DNA of 64,000 bases from Clostridia bacterium (GCA_017482355.1 JAFUNJ010000012.1:62001-126000); one strand, 5' to 3'; positions 51,261 to 60,573 are shown, counted from the stretch's first letter. Notes: a model not told the origin generated them from the letters alone. Translations and numbers: made by a program.

Positions 51261-51800
51261 ATGAAAGCAAATTTAAAATATTATCTCTTTTACGCCGGAA
51301 TTTTTTTGATCGGCGCATCCATCTCGGCAGGACTGTATTTTGCTTACGGAGCAGAGCTGTTTCCTTGTAAGCTCACGGACGTTTCGGAAAAGTTTTCTTT
51401 TTCCGAGCTGGTCGGACTTGCCTCGGCGGTTCTTAAGCCGCTGACTTATCTGTTCTTATCGGCATACACGCTTTACGCCTGCGCTGTCAGCGGTATAACC
51501 ACGCTTTATGTCGGCGCGATATTCGGGCGTCTGACGATACGTTACTGTATGTCGGAGCACGTCGCGTTTACGCACGGAGCAGTTCTTATTATAACGCTTT
51601 TTATCGGCACTGTCTTTGTTATTCTCGCTAAGGAAGCAACTGTTTTGCGCGGTGCGATGAGGACGGTTTCTCCCGACCCTCAAAAGCTTGTCAAGAATCC
51701 TGCATGCATAAGTATGTTCAAAACGTATTTATCAACAGCTCTTACGGCTATCGCCGTTTCTGTCGGCACGTATCTGCTACTGCTGTATTTCAAAATATAA
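51261..51800 (+). CDS. hypothetical multi-pass membrane protein
   Basis: 179 residues with four or five hydrophobic helices (near 8-30, 50-70, 72-92, 103-122 and 155-175). It has some likeness to the SpoIIM family by shape only. The start is uncertain: GTG 51252, ATG 51255 and ATG 51261 are in frame; I prefer 51261, preceded by GGTGAT at a good spacing. DUF624 gene follows after 21 bases. Confidence 0.68.
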   Translation: MKANLKYYLFYAGIFLIGASISAGLYFAYGAELFPCKLTDVSEKFSFSELVGLASAVLKPLTYLFLSAYTLYACAVSGITTLYVGAIFGRLTIRYCMSEHVAFTHGAVLIITLFIGTVFVILAKEATVLRGAMRTVSPDPQKLVKNPACISMFKTYLSTALTAIAVSVGTYLLLLYFKI

Positions 51801-51821
51801 ACTTCAAAGGACGTTAAAAAA

Positions 51822-52859
51822 GTGGCACTCAATCACTCAAACAAAAAGAAAAAGCACCTTCTTTACAATATGTTTAACCCTCGCGGTAACGGCAGAGGAA
51901 TTACGAAGGAGGAAGCGGCAAAGCCGAAGACTATCGGCAGATTCTTCCGCTATTTCTCGACTAATTTCAATATGATGTTTGCCCTGAACATATTTGCTTT
52001 TCTCGGCAACTTTCCGATTCTTTTCGGTCTTTTTGCTTTGACGGGCAACCTGAATATAAATACGACTGCGCCAGCATCATCCCTTTTTGCTCCGATATAC
52101 GGTGCGATCACGGCGGGAAACGTTAAGAATCCCGTTTCTGCCGCGCTCATGGGCGTTCACGGAGTTCAGGCAGAGGTCTCGATGATGACGCCTGCAACCA
52201 AGGTGTTCTTCGGTCTTACTCTGCTCGTTATATTCACGTTCGGAATCGTAAACGCGTGTATTGCCTACGTTATGCGAAACATCGTCAAGGGCGATTCTAC
52301 CACTCTTATTACCGATATAAAATACTGTATAAAGCGTAACTGGAAGCAAGCGCTTCTTCTCGGAATTATAGACATAATTATGATCGCAGTTATTGCTTAC
52401 GACGTTCTGTTCTTCTTCGTCGGCGGAACGGGCGCCGTTGCAAGCTTCCTCTTCGGTGCGATGCTCATCGTCGCTATGCTTTATATTATGATGAGAAGCT
52501 ACATGTATATTCTTCTCGTCACGTTTGACCTGCCGATAAGAAAGATACTCAAGAATTCCTTTATATTCGCACTTCTTGGATTCAAGAGAAATATTGTCGC
52601 GTTCCTCGGCGGTGCGCTTGTTTGGGTGCTTGACTATCTGATAATAACGTTCATTTTCCCTGTAGGTCTTGTTCTTCCGGTAATATTCCTTGTATCGTTC
52701 ACGACGTTTATGGGTATTTACGCCGCTTATCCGAAGATCAAGGAAGTTATGATAGATCCTTATTACGTCAGTGACGACGTAGGCGCTAAAGAGCGTTCAG
52801 GTGACGGTGATGACGAGGAAGAAGAGCTTCCCGAGCCGATATTCAAAGACAGAGGTTAA
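51822..52859 (+). CDS. DUF624/YesL-family membrane protein
   Basis: 345 residues. The N-terminal MFNPRGNGRGITKEEAAKPKTIGRFFRYFSTNFN precedes about six membrane helices and an acidic cytoplasmic tail. The YesL pattern includes NIFAFLGNFPI and the ARNI-like MRNIVKGDSTTLITDIKYCIKRNWKQALL. YesL proteins are often beside carbohydrate transporter or degradation genes, but here they lie between a membrane protein and rluA. The GTG start follows AAAGGA. Function unknown. Confidence 0.83.
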   Translation: MALNHSNKKKKHLLYNMFNPRGNGRGITKEEAAKPKTIGRFFRYFSTNFNMMFALNIFAFLGNFPILFGLFALTGNLNINTTAPASSLFAPIYGAITAGNVKNPVSAALMGVHGVQAEVSMMTPATKVFFGLTLLVIFTFGIVNACIAYVMRNIVKGDSTTLITDIKYCIKRNWKQALLLGIIDIIMIAVIAYDVLFFFVGGTGAVASFLFGAMLIVAMLYIMMRSYMYILLVTFDLPIRKILKNSFIFALLGFKRNIVAFLGGALVWVLDYLIITFIFPVGLVLPVIFLVSFTTFMGIYAAYPKIKEVMIDPYYVSDDVGAKERSGDGDDEEEELPEPIFKDRG

Positions 52860-52864
52860 AAACG

Positions 52865-52897
52865 ATGCCGTATCACCGGTTTGCGGTGGTACGGCAT
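52865..52897 (+). other. 13-bp hairpin directly before the rluA ribosome site
   Basis: ATGCCGTATCACC pairs with GGTGGTACGGCAT (one G-T) around GGTTTGC. It begins six bases after the DUF624 stop and ends three bases before GGAG. It lacks a T run, so it may attenuate or set 5' ends rather than terminate. Confidence 0.65.
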
Positions 52898-52909
52898 TTG
52901 GAGATTTAT

Positions 52910-53893
52910 ATGAAAATTCTCGAGATTGGAAAAAACGACGCCGGTCAGCGCCTTGACAAGTTTCTAAGCAAGGCAGTGAAAAATATGCCCCCGTCGCTTA
53001 TGTACAAGTCGATAAGAACGAAAAAGATCAAGGTCAACCGTAAGCGTGCCGAGATCTCTCAGATGCTGAACGAGGGCGATACCGTCCAGCTTTTTCTGCC
53101 GGACGAGCTGTTTGATTCCGAAAGCAATATCGAAAGCACGCTTTCACACATCACGCCTATATTCGGTATAGTATATGAAGATGACAATATAATTCTTTGC
53201 GACAAGCCGGCAGGGCTCTCGGTTCATTCCGACGAGGATAACGATACCAATAATCTGATAACTCAGGTTCAGGCGTATTTATATAAAAAGGGAGAATACG
53301 ACCCGTCTTCCGAGCAGTCGTTTGCCCCTGCGCTCTGCAACCGTATTGACCGAAATACCGCTGGAATCGTTATTGCGGCAAAAAATGCCGAGGCGCTTCG
53401 TGAAATGAACGCCGTTATCAAGGAGCGCAAGCTGATAAAGAAATACCTTTGCGCCGTTAACGGCATTCCCGAAAGAAAGAACGAAACGCTTAAGGGTTAT
53501 CTTATCAAAAACTCGAATACGAATACCGTAAACGTTTTCCCGACGTACCGAAAGGGCGCGAAGGAGATCGTAACAAGGTATAAGGTACTCGCTTCAAAGG
53601 ACAACACGTCGCTTCTTGAGGTCGAGCTTCTGACGGGCAGGACTCATCAGATAAGAGCACATCTTTCTCACATCGGTCATCCTCTTCTCGTCGACGGAAA
53701 ATACGGTGTCAACCGCGACGCAAGACGCGGCGGTTACAAATATCAGGCACTTTGCTCCTACTATCTCGCTTTTGATACAGACGGATTTTTCTCATATCTT
53801 AAAGGGCGCACCTTCACCGTAAAAAAAGAAAGCGTTTACTTCCTTTCCTTGTTCGACGGAATCAAGCTCCCAATTTTCGGGGGTAAAAAATGA
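52910..53893 (+). CDS. RluA-family pseudouridine synthase
   Basis: Modifies uridines in rRNA or tRNA. 327 residues: an N-terminal S4-like domain (AGQRLDKFLSKAVKNMPP), then the catalytic domain with NRIDRNTAGIVI (Asp catalytic; HRLDxxTSG-type) and LLTGRTHQIRAHL. Start 52910 (MKILEIGKND) is behind GGAG; the earlier Met lies inside the hairpin. It overlaps lnt by four bases. Confidence 0.92.
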   Translation: MKILEIGKNDAGQRLDKFLSKAVKNMPPSLMYKSIRTKKIKVNRKRAEISQMLNEGDTVQLFLPDELFDSESNIESTLSHITPIFGIVYEDDNIILCDKPAGLSVHSDEDNDTNNLITQVQAYLYKKGEYDPSSEQSFAPALCNRIDRNTAGIVIAAKNAEALREMNAVIKERKLIKKYLCAVNGIPERKNETLKGYLIKNSNTNTVNVFPTYRKGAKEIVTRYKVLASKDNTSLLEVELLTGRTHQIRAHLSHIGHPLLVDGKYGVNRDARRGGYKYQALCSYYLAFDTDGFFSYLKGRTFTVKKESVYFLSLFDGIKLPIFGGKK

Positions 53894-55425
53894 GTTACTT
53901 TATAATGCTTATCTGCGGTGTACTTACTGCGATGCCGTATATTTTTGATTTTCTCTTTTTTCTGCCCTATTTCACGATCGCGCCGCTATTCGTAATTGCA
54001 CTTAAAAAGAAGAGCGCGTACCGTCACGGACTCGTATTTTCGCTCGGATATTTCGCCGTCGTTTATCACTGGTTCTGTTACCTTTATCCGATGGATTTCG
54101 TCGGAATGAACGGCGTTTCGAGTATCGCCGTAATTATAACTGCAATCGTCGGAATGTCGCTTCTGCAGGGCATCGGAACGGCATTTGTGCCGATGATATT
54201 CCGCTTTACGGTCAAGAACAGACATCCGCTTTTTGCGCCGTTTGCGGCGGCAGCGCTTTGGGTCATCGCTGAATGGGGACAGAATTTCTTTTGGTTCGGT
54301 GTTCCGTGGGCTCGGCTCGCGGTCGGTCAGCACAAGATGCTTCCGATCGTGCAAAGTGCGTCTATGATCGGTGCGCTCGGTGTCAGCTTCATTATTGTGC
54401 TTATAAGCGGCTTCATCGCTCTTTGTATTCTGAACATGGGCAAGATAAAAGCCGTTCGCATTTACGCGCTCGTTGCGTCGCTCATTTTCGTATGTAATCT
54501 CCTTCTCGGAACTGTACTTCTGAACGTAAAAAACGAACCGAAAAACGGCTTTTCCGTAGCGGCTATTCAGGGCAATATCGGCTCGACCGATAAGTGGGCT
54601 GACGATTCGGTCTACAATTCCCTTTCCGTCTATGAGGATCTGACGCGCGAAGCGGTCAAGAAAAACGGCGCAAAGCTCGTCGTTTTCCCTGAAACCGTTC
54701 TTATATGCGACCTGACGTACGATTCTGCCATTATTGCGCGTCTGAAGGCACTTTCAAAGGATGTCAATGCTTATATCGCCGTTGGAGCGTTTTATTCCGA
54801 AGGCGATAAAACGTATAATTCCATGTATCTTTTCACTCCGGACGGAGAGCTTTTCGACACTGTATATTCAAAGTGCCATCTAGTTCCGTTCGGCGAGTAT
54901 CTGCCGATGCCGGATGTTATTAACGCAATCCTGCCGCATCTTACTGAGATCAATATGCTTAGCGATCCGCTGACACCCGGAAATGGTCCTGAAATTTTCG
55001 GGACGGAGCTCGGAAATATCGGAACGCTCATCTGCTTCGACTCAATCTACGAATCGCTGACGCTTTCAACGGTGCGAAAGGGAGCCGAGATCATAATACT
55101 CGGCACAAACGACTCCTGGTACAAGGATTCCGCCGCAGTATATCAGCATAACGGACACGCGGTCCTTCGCGCGATCGAAAGCGGACGTTACGTCGTGCGT
55201 TCTGCTAACACAGGCGTTTCATCTGTTATAACCGATAAGGGAAAGATCGTTTCCCAACTCGGACCACTAAAAACCGGATACGTAACGGCGAACGTAAACA
55301 CCTATTCGTCAAGAACCGTATACTCTTATATCGGAAACAGCGTTGTTTACCTGTCAATTTCCTATATAATTTTCCTTTTCGTATATAAAATTATCGAAAA
55401 CAGAAGAAAAAATATTGAAAAATGA
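53890..55425 (+). CDS. lnt: apolipoprotein N-acyltransferase
   Basis: Lnt adds a third acyl chain to the N-terminal cysteine of lipoproteins at the outer face of the membrane. The N-terminal half has about seven helices; the rest is a nitrilase-like domain with Glu268 (VFPETV), Lys328 (YSKCH) and Cys382 (LICFDS). GRYVVRSANTG is another conserved segment. Many monoderm Firmicutes lack this enzyme or use other systems, but some Clostridia have it. At least two lipoproteins in this window would be substrates. Translation is coupled to rluA. Confidence 0.93.
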   Translation: MSYFIMLICGVLTAMPYIFDFLFFLPYFTIAPLFVIALKKKSAYRHGLVFSLGYFAVVYHWFCYLYPMDFVGMNGVSSIAVIITAIVGMSLLQGIGTAFVPMIFRFTVKNRHPLFAPFAAAALWVIAEWGQNFFWFGVPWARLAVGQHKMLPIVQSASMIGALGVSFIIVLISGFIALCILNMGKIKAVRIYALVASLIFVCNLLLGTVLLNVKNEPKNGFSVAAIQGNIGSTDKWADDSVYNSLSVYEDLTREAVKKNGAKLVVFPETVLICDLTYDSAIIARLKALSKDVNAYIAVGAFYSEGDKTYNSMYLFTPDGELFDTVYSKCHLVPFGEYLPMPDVINAILPHLTEINMLSDPLTPGNGPEIFGTELGNIGTLICFDSIYESLTLSTVRKGAEIIILGTNDSWYKDSAAVYQHNGHAVLRAIESGRYVVRSANTGVSSVITDKGKIVSQLGPLKTGYVTANVNTYSSRTVYSYIGNSVVYLSISYIIFLFVYKIIENRRKNIEK

Positions 55426-55443
55426 ATAATCTTGTAGTATAAT
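55415..55443 (+). promoter_or_regulatory. sigma-A promoter for the DUF308 gene
   Basis: TTGAAA (55415-55420), 17 bases, TATAAT (55438-55443), overlapping the lnt stop. Confidence 0.78.
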
Positions 55444-55472
55444 AATAACACCAAAGTATAGGAGGAAACAAA

Positions 55473-56072
55473 ATGAAAAAGTTTCTCAAGAATTCAAACA
55501 GCGGAATAATGAGTCTTTTGGAGATCATTTTAGGTGTACTGCTCGTTCTCATGCCGGACACCATTATTTCCTATTTCATGATAATCGCAGGCGCGATACT
55601 CGCAATATTCGGTACGATCTCTCTCATTAAGTACTTCGTAGCAAAGCCCAATGAAGCTATAAAGGGCAGTCTCACGGGTGCTCTCGTTTCCCTTTCGATC
55701 GGCGTATTTCTCATAATCTGCAATGCACGCGTCAAGGGCTTTCTTGATATAATAACGCTTGTCATCGGTGCGGTCATCCTTTATACAGGATATCAGAAGC
55801 TTGAGAATGCTATTGAAAAAATCAGAAAGAAGCAGTTTTTCGTTGTAACGCTTGTCAGTGCGCTCATTACGATCGTTGTTGCTGTTCTTGCAGTATTCAA
55901 CGTAATCAATAAAGACATCATCCTCCAGTTCATCGGTGTAGCGCTCATAGTTGAAGCGGTTATTGACCTTGCTGATATGATAGTCGCCACTGTTAAAGGC
56001 AAAAAGGACGAAAAGAACGATAGCGTGATCGAAACGACCGCAGAAGATAACAAAGCTTCTTCCGAAGAATAA
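55473..56072 (+). CDS. DUF308/HdeD-like membrane protein
   Basis: 199 residues with about six short hydrophobic helices in pairs (IMSLLEIILGVLLVLMP, MIIAGAILAIFGTISLI, ALVSLSIGVFLIIC and so on), then a charged tail. The repeated two-helix pattern is that of DUF308. Function not established; E. coli HdeD is linked to acid resistance. Own promoter, own terminator. Confidence 0.85.
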   Translation: MKKFLKNSNSGIMSLLEIILGVLLVLMPDTIISYFMIIAGAILAIFGTISLIKYFVAKPNEAIKGSLTGALVSLSIGVFLIICNARVKGFLDIITLVIGAVILYTGYQKLENAIEKIRKKQFFVVTLVSALITIVVAVLAVFNVINKDIILQFIGVALIVEAVIDLADMIVATVKGKKDEKNDSVIETTAEDNKASSEE

Positions 56073-56079
56073 TCAGTAC

Positions 56080-56109
56080 AAAAAACAGTCGCTTACGCGG
56101 CTGTTTTTT
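56080..56109 (+). terminator. intrinsic terminator after the DUF308 gene
   Basis: AAAAAACAGTCGC/GCGGCTGTTTTTT, TTAC loop, one G-T pair. Confidence 0.88.
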
Positions 56110-56124
56110 GCATCTGTTTTTTCT

Positions 56125-56427
56125 CTAAAGTACATTCATCGGCACGGCATAGGTGGAAAATTTGACATCGAGTTCTGTATTAAAGTTATCGACTGCCTTG
56201 ATCAGTCCGACGCATCCGACCTGAAACAGATCGTCTACGTTTTCCTTTCTGTTTGTAAAGCGCTGAACTATGCTCAAAACGAGACGTAGATTTCCGTCGA
56301 TAAGCTTTTTTCGCGCTTCACCGTCTCCCGCCTTGCTTTTTAAAAGCAGCTCCCTTTTCTCCTCGTCGTTCAGTGTCGGCAGCTTTGCCGTATTTACTCC
56401 GCAAATTTCAACCTTACTGTAATACAT
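56125..56427 (-). pseudogene. sigG: truncated sporulation sigma factor SigG (N-terminal fragment)
   Basis: The 100-residue frame begins like SigG: KVEICGVNTAKLP, LIDGNLRLVLSIVQRF, VDDLFQVGCVGLIKAVDNF and KFSTYAVPM, region 2.1-2.2 of the sigma fold. It then ends abruptly with NVL and a stop, where a full protein of about 255 residues would continue (IGEIRRYLRD and regions 2.4, 3 and 4). Only 50 bases separate the stop from the terminator of the next gene, so no remainder is nearby. It keeps core-binding sequence but not -10/-35 recognition. It is either a relic of lost sporulation or a small protein with a new use. Confidence 0.88.
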
Positions 56428-56476
56428 AAAACTCCTCCGCTAAATACTGTTTTAAGTATTGACGCGGAGGAGTTTT
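56428..56476 (-). other. perfect 13-bp hairpin containing the sigG fragment ribosome site
   Basis: AAAACTCCTCCGC (56428-56440) and GCGGAGGAGTTTT (56464-56476) pair perfectly, with an inner AATACT/AGTATT stem. In the minus-strand RNA the second arm carries GGAGG immediately before the ATG at 56427, so the ribosome site is sequestered. It also follows the PFL gene and ends in TTTT, so it could serve as that gene's terminator. Confidence 0.8.
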
Positions 56477-56510
56477 TATTATGCAGATTATGCATTTTAG
56501 GAATAATTTG

Positions 56511-57869
56511 TCAGTTCTTCAAGCTATGTATCGGTGCAGGGATTCTGCCGCCGCGTGCGATGAATTTTTCGCAGGAATAGGGGTTAACATTGATAATAGG
56601 TGCATATCCGAGCAGACCGCCGAAGTTGACCGTTTCGCCGATTCCCTTGCCCTCTACGGGGATTATACGGACTGCTGTGGTCTTGGTGTTTGCAACACCT
56701 ATTGAAATCTCGTCCGCTATGATACCGCTGATGGTGTCTGCCGTCGTATCGCCCGATACTGCGATCATATCAAGTCCGACCGAGCATACAGCAGTCATTG
56801 CTTCAAGCTTTTCGATGGTAAGTGCGCCCTTTGCAACTGCTTCTATCATTCCTGCGTCCTCGGAAACGGGGATAAACGCGCCCGATAGTCCGCCGACGAA
56901 GCTCGATGCCATTACGCCGCCCTTTTTGACAGCGTCGTTAAGAAGCGCGAGCGCGGCGGTAGTACCGGGAGCTCCGACGCTTTCGAGTCCCATTCCCTCG
57001 AGAATGTGAGCGACCGAGTCGCCGATAGCGGGCGTCGGTGCCAGTGATAGGTCAACGATTCCGAAAGGTACGCCGAGGCGGTTTGAGGCCTCACAAGCGA
57101 CGAGCTGACCCATTCTTGTGATCTTGAACGCAGTCTTTTTGATCAGGTCAGCAAGCTCCGAGAAAGAGCAATCGCCTGCGCGCTTTATTGCGCTCGAAAC
57201 GACACCGGGACCTGAGACACCGACATTGATAACGGTCTCGGGCTCGCCTACACCGTGGAACGCGCCTGCCATAAAGGGGTTATCCTCGGGGGCGTTTGCA
57301 AATACAACGAATTTCGCGCATCCGATAGACTCTCTGTCTGCGGTAAGCGACGCGGTCTTTTTGATTATATGACCCATTCGCGCGACTGCGTCCATATTGA
57401 TGCCTGCCTTGGTCGACGCTACGTTGACCGACGAGCAGACTCTTTCTGTTTCGTTAAGCGCATAGGGGATAACGTTGAGGAGCTTGTCTGCGCCCTTAGT
57501 CATTCCCTTCTGTACAAGTGCTGAATACCCGCCTATGAAGTTTACGCCGAGATCAGACGCGGCGCGGTCAAGCGTTTTTGCGAGCTTGAGGTAGCCGTCC
57601 TCAGAGATATCGCCGCCAACAAGAGATATAGGCGTAATCGAAATACGCTTGTTTATGATCGGGATACCGTACTGCTTTTCAATGTCGCAGGCGGTAGGAA
57701 CAAGCTTTTCCGCGGTCTTTGTTATCTTATCATAGACCTTTGCGCAGAGCTTGTCTTCGTCCTCGCTCACACAGTCGTAAAGCGAGATTCCCATCGTTAC
57801 AGTTCTTATATCAAGGTTTTCCTCGCGGATCATATTGATCGTTTCGAGGATGTTTTTCATATCTATCAT
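56511..57869 (-). CDS. PFL-family (DUF711, UPF0210) protein
   Basis: 452 residues. [43 protein letters not shown] and [14 protein letters not shown] are standard. The family has no firm function, though a glycyl-radical-like fold has been noted by others. Start chosen at 57869 with AGGTGG upstream. The ACT-domain gene lies 10 bases before it, a frequent pairing. Confidence 0.88.
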   Translation of the reverse strand: MIDMKNILETINMIREENLDIRTVTMGISLYDCVSEDEDKLCAKVYDKITKTAEKLVPTACDIEKQYGIPIINKRISITPISLVGGDISEDGYLKLAKTLDRAASDLGVNFIGGYSALVQKGMTKGADKLLNVIPYALNETERVCSSVNVASTKAGINMDAVARMGHIIKKTASLTADRESIGCAKFVVFANAPEDNPFMAGAFHGVGEPETVINVGVSGPGVVSSAIKRAGDCSFSELADLIKKTAFKITRMGQLVACEASNRLGVPFGIVDLSLAPTPAIGDSVAHILEGMGLESVGAPGTTAALALLNDAVKKGGVMASSFVGGLSGAFIPVSEDAGMIEAVAKGALTIEKLEAMTAVCSVGLDMIAVSGDTTADTISGIIADEISIGVANTKTTAVRIIPVEGKGIGETVNFGGLLGYAPIINVNPYSCEKFIARGGRIPAPIHSLKN

Positions 57870-57879
57870 TGAGCCCACC

Positions 57880-58149
57880 TCAGATATTGTGCATTGAGTT
57901 GAAGATGTCCTCGTGCATCGTATGTATTACGAGCCCGTTTTCCCGTCCGAGCGCCGTCATCGTGTCGATAAAAGACGAGAACGGAACTGTAAGCGTACTT
58001 ATATCTACCACCATTATCATGGCGAAATACTCGCTCAATACCGACTGCGAAATATCAACGATATTTGCTTTATACTCAGCGCAAGCGGCACTTACCTTTG
58101 CGATGATTCCCATACTGTCGCGTCCTGTTACCGAAATTACTGCTTTCAT
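57880..58149 (-). CDS. ACT-domain protein
   Basis: An 89-residue protein made of one ACT domain ([33 protein letters not shown] ... YFAMIMVVD), as in the UPF0237 family. ACT domains bind small ligands, often amino acids. Start 58149 follows GGAGG; the earlier 48 codons of the frame have no signal. It leads the PFL-family gene and may control or sense for it. Confidence 0.9.
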   Translation of the reverse strand: MKAVISVTGRDSMGIIAKVSAACAEYKANIVDISQSVLSEYFAMIMVVDISTLTVPFSSFIDTMTALGRENGLVIHTMHEDIFNSMHNI

Positions 58150-58201
58150 AGTGTCCTCCGAGTTTTTAATACATATATAATACTCCGTTTGGAGCAAAAA
58201 A

Positions 58202-58981
58202 TCAATAGTTTTTCTGACGCAAAACCTCGAAACCGATGACGGTTGCCGCAGAAGCTGCCGAAAGAGACGCGTCAAAATCCCGTCCGTACTCAATACGGAC
58301 TATGCTGTCTGCCTTTTCAAGTATCGAGCGCGATATTCCTCTCTTCTCTCCGCCGACCACAAGGAGTATCGGGCGAGTAAGGTCCGCATCGTATATCGGA
58401 ACGGAATTTTCAATATCGGCACAGACTACCTTGTAGCCCTTATTCTTGAAGACCTCAACGGCGTTTTCGAAGGTGTCGTCCGAATACACGTCGATAAGCT
58501 CCGATGCGCCTGCAGATGCGCGGCATACTACGCCTGATGCGCTCATCCAGTTGCGCTTGCCGAGGATAACGCCGTCGGCTCCCGCGGCATAAAGCGAACG
58601 GAGCGCGTAGCCGAAGTTATACGGATCCTCGATGCCCTCTATCATAACGTAAAAGCCGTTATCCTTTATATTGGTCGGGGCAGTATTCAGAAGTGTTCTG
58701 TCGGTACATTCGGCGATTATTCCGCCGTGCGTATTGCCCGTTGCCATTTCGTCGATCACATCGGGCTCTGTAAGCTTTATTTCAAAGCCCTGATCCTCTG
58801 CGCGATGAGTGAGCCAGGAAAGCTCCTTTTTCTCTTTTTTCGCGCGGTCAGCGGAATAATAGACGGTCTTAATACGTCTATCGTTATTCCCTGCTTTTTC
58901 GCGCACGGAAATGAGCGTTCGCAGGGATACTATCCCCTCAAATATATTGCTTCCTACGAATCTTGAATATTCCTTCTTCAT
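58202..58981 (-). CDS. TrmH/SpoU-family RNA 2'-O-methyltransferase
   Basis: 259 residues. An N-terminal substrate-binding region is followed by the knotted SpoU domain: FYVMIEGIEDPYNFGYALR, GADGVILGKRNW, VVGGEKRGISR and DASLSAASAATVIGFEVLRQ carry the three SPOUT motifs that bind S-adenosylmethionine. The exact rRNA or tRNA site is not known. Its ATG overlaps the upstream surface-protein gene's stop (ATGA), so it is translated with that gene, an odd partnership. Confidence 0.9.
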   Translation of the reverse strand: MKKEYSRFVGSNIFEGIVSLRTLISVREKAGNNDRRIKTVYYSADRAKKEKKELSWLTHRAEDQGFEIKLTEPDVIDEMATGNTHGGIIAECTDRTLLNTAPTNIKDNGFYVMIEGIEDPYNFGYALRSLYAAGADGVILGKRNWMSASGVVCRASAGASELIDVYSDDTFENAVEVFKNKGYKVVCADIENSVPIYDADLTRPILLVVGGEKRGISRSILEKADSIVRIEYGRDFDASLSAASAATVIGFEVLRQKNY

Positions 58982-60573
58982 TTGATCTCCGTTTGATGAC
59001 CAAGCTTCTTTTTGTCAAAATGGCGAACCGCGAGAACTATCACGGCGGTCACGAGAGGATATGCGAATATCACGCAGATAACGGTTGTGAGCGTCTTAGA
59101 AACGGGCTCTTTGATTTTTTCAAGAGTTCCGTCGCTTGAAACAGCAAGCTTCGTGTCGGTTAAGTGAAGCTCAAAGCTCTTGCTCGCGTCGACATTGCCC
59201 TTAATATCAAGCAGCTTATTGCCGGCAGAATGCGAATATTCATATTTTCCGTCCTTGGCAACTCCGCAGGAAACGTAAACCTTTGATCCATACGCCCAAT
59301 TTTCTGCGACCACTATAGAATGCTTGTTTTCGGGAGTGAGCACTACGAATATATCGTCCTTCTTTTCGCAGTAGCCCTGATTTATAAGCACGAGCTTACC
59401 GTGATTCAACACGCCTTCACCCACCTGAGCCGTATTTGAATAGACGGCACCGCCCATATTATAGGTTCCGAGGTTATATACTCCTCCGCCGTATACGGCT
59501 TCTCCAAGTCTTACTACTCCGGTGCTATGAGTAAATATACCAAGCTCTGAATTGTATATATTTCCGCCGTTTTTCGATGCGATTCCGCCCGTTACAGAGA
59601 ATCCTTTGTCCGTTACCGCGTTGCCGCAGTTATAAATATTTCCGCCGTTCTTTGCGGTATTTGTGCTCAGGACGGAACCCGAGATCTCAAGCTCGGAGGC
59701 GTTATAGATTCCGCCGCCCTCTCCATCTTTGGAAACGTTACTGATAATTATTCCGCCTGTGATCACAGCTTTTCCGCTGTTGTAGATCGCCCCACCCTTT
59801 GCAGCGGCAGTACATTCGGTAATGGTTGCTGACAAATATTGCAGCTCGCCCGTATTGAAAACCGCACCGCCGTTTGGCGCATTACACTTTGAAATTACAA
59901 CACCGCCAAACGTCGCCTTGCCCTCGTTATATACTGCGCCGCCGTGATTTGCAGAGCATCCTTCGATATTACCTGATGCGAGTATCAACGTTCCGACGTT
60001 ATATATCGCGCCGCCCGATGAAGATGCGAGGCAGTCTTCAAACACACCGCCGTTCATTGTAAAATCGCCCTCGTTATATACCGCTCCGCCTGACACGGAG
60101 GTTTTTGCGTTTTTGATAACAACGCAATTATGCATTTCAAGCTTTGCGCCCTGCTCAATTCTGAAAACCGAGCCCTCGCAAACATCATTGCCGCCGTTAA
60201 AAACAAGGTCGATCCTGTCGGTTTCGGTCGTTTGTTTGCCGAGCGTGAGAGAGGTTCCCTCGCCGCTCAAAACAAACATATCTCCGTCAAAGCTTCTCTT
60301 AATGCTGACTCCCTCGCCTACGATAACGTAGGTTCCCGATGTTATATTTATGCTCTTAGACAGAACAACATCATTGTTTAGAGTAATAACGCCGTTCTGA
60401 TACTTAACGCCTGTCGATCCGAGCGCTTGAACGAGCTCCTCCGATGTAGTTACGGTTACAACGGGAACATTTTCATTTTGCTCCGAGGTTGGCTCAAGCG
60501 CAAAAGCAGACGTCGGATTAAGCAATATAATTAATAACGATACAAATAATACCGAAAAAAACTTTTTGATCAT
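58978..60573 (-). CDS. secreted repeat protein with GG[A/G][V/I]YN motifs and C-terminal membrane helix
   Basis: 531 residues: a signal peptide (MIKKFFSVLFVSLLIILLNPTSAFA), then a beta-helix-like region from about 130 to 400 with GGAVYNEG, GGAIYNVG, GGAVFNTG, GGGIYNAS, GGNIYNCG and similar copies roughly every 20-25 residues. This resembles polymorphic outer membrane/Chlamydia-type repeats. A C-terminal helix (about 495-520) and a basic tail anchor it to the membrane, without LPXTG. Start 60573 follows GGAGG. Function: likely adhesion or surface structure. Confidence 0.8.
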   Translation of the reverse strand: MIKKFFSVLFVSLLIILLNPTSAFALEPTSEQNENVPVVTVTTSEELVQALGSTGVKYQNGVITLNNDVVLSKSINITSGTYVIVGEGVSIKRSFDGDMFVLSGEGTSLTLGKQTTETDRIDLVFNGGNDVCEGSVFRIEQGAKLEMHNCVVIKNAKTSVSGGAVYNEGDFTMNGGVFEDCLASSSGGAIYNVGTLILASGNIEGCSANHGGAVYNEGKATFGGVVISKCNAPNGGAVFNTGELQYLSATITECTAAAKGGAIYNSGKAVITGGIIISNVSKDGEGGGIYNASELEISGSVLSTNTAKNGGNIYNCGNAVTDKGFSVTGGIASKNGGNIYNSELGIFTHSTGVVRLGEAVYGGGVYNLGTYNMGGAVYSNTAQVGEGVLNHGKLVLINQGYCEKKDDIFVVLTPENKHSIVVAENWAYGSKVYVSCGVAKDGKYEYSHSAGNKLLDIKGNVDASKSFELHLTDTKLAVSSDGTLEKIKEPVSKTLTTVICVIFAYPLVTAVIVLAVRHFDKKKLGHQTEIK

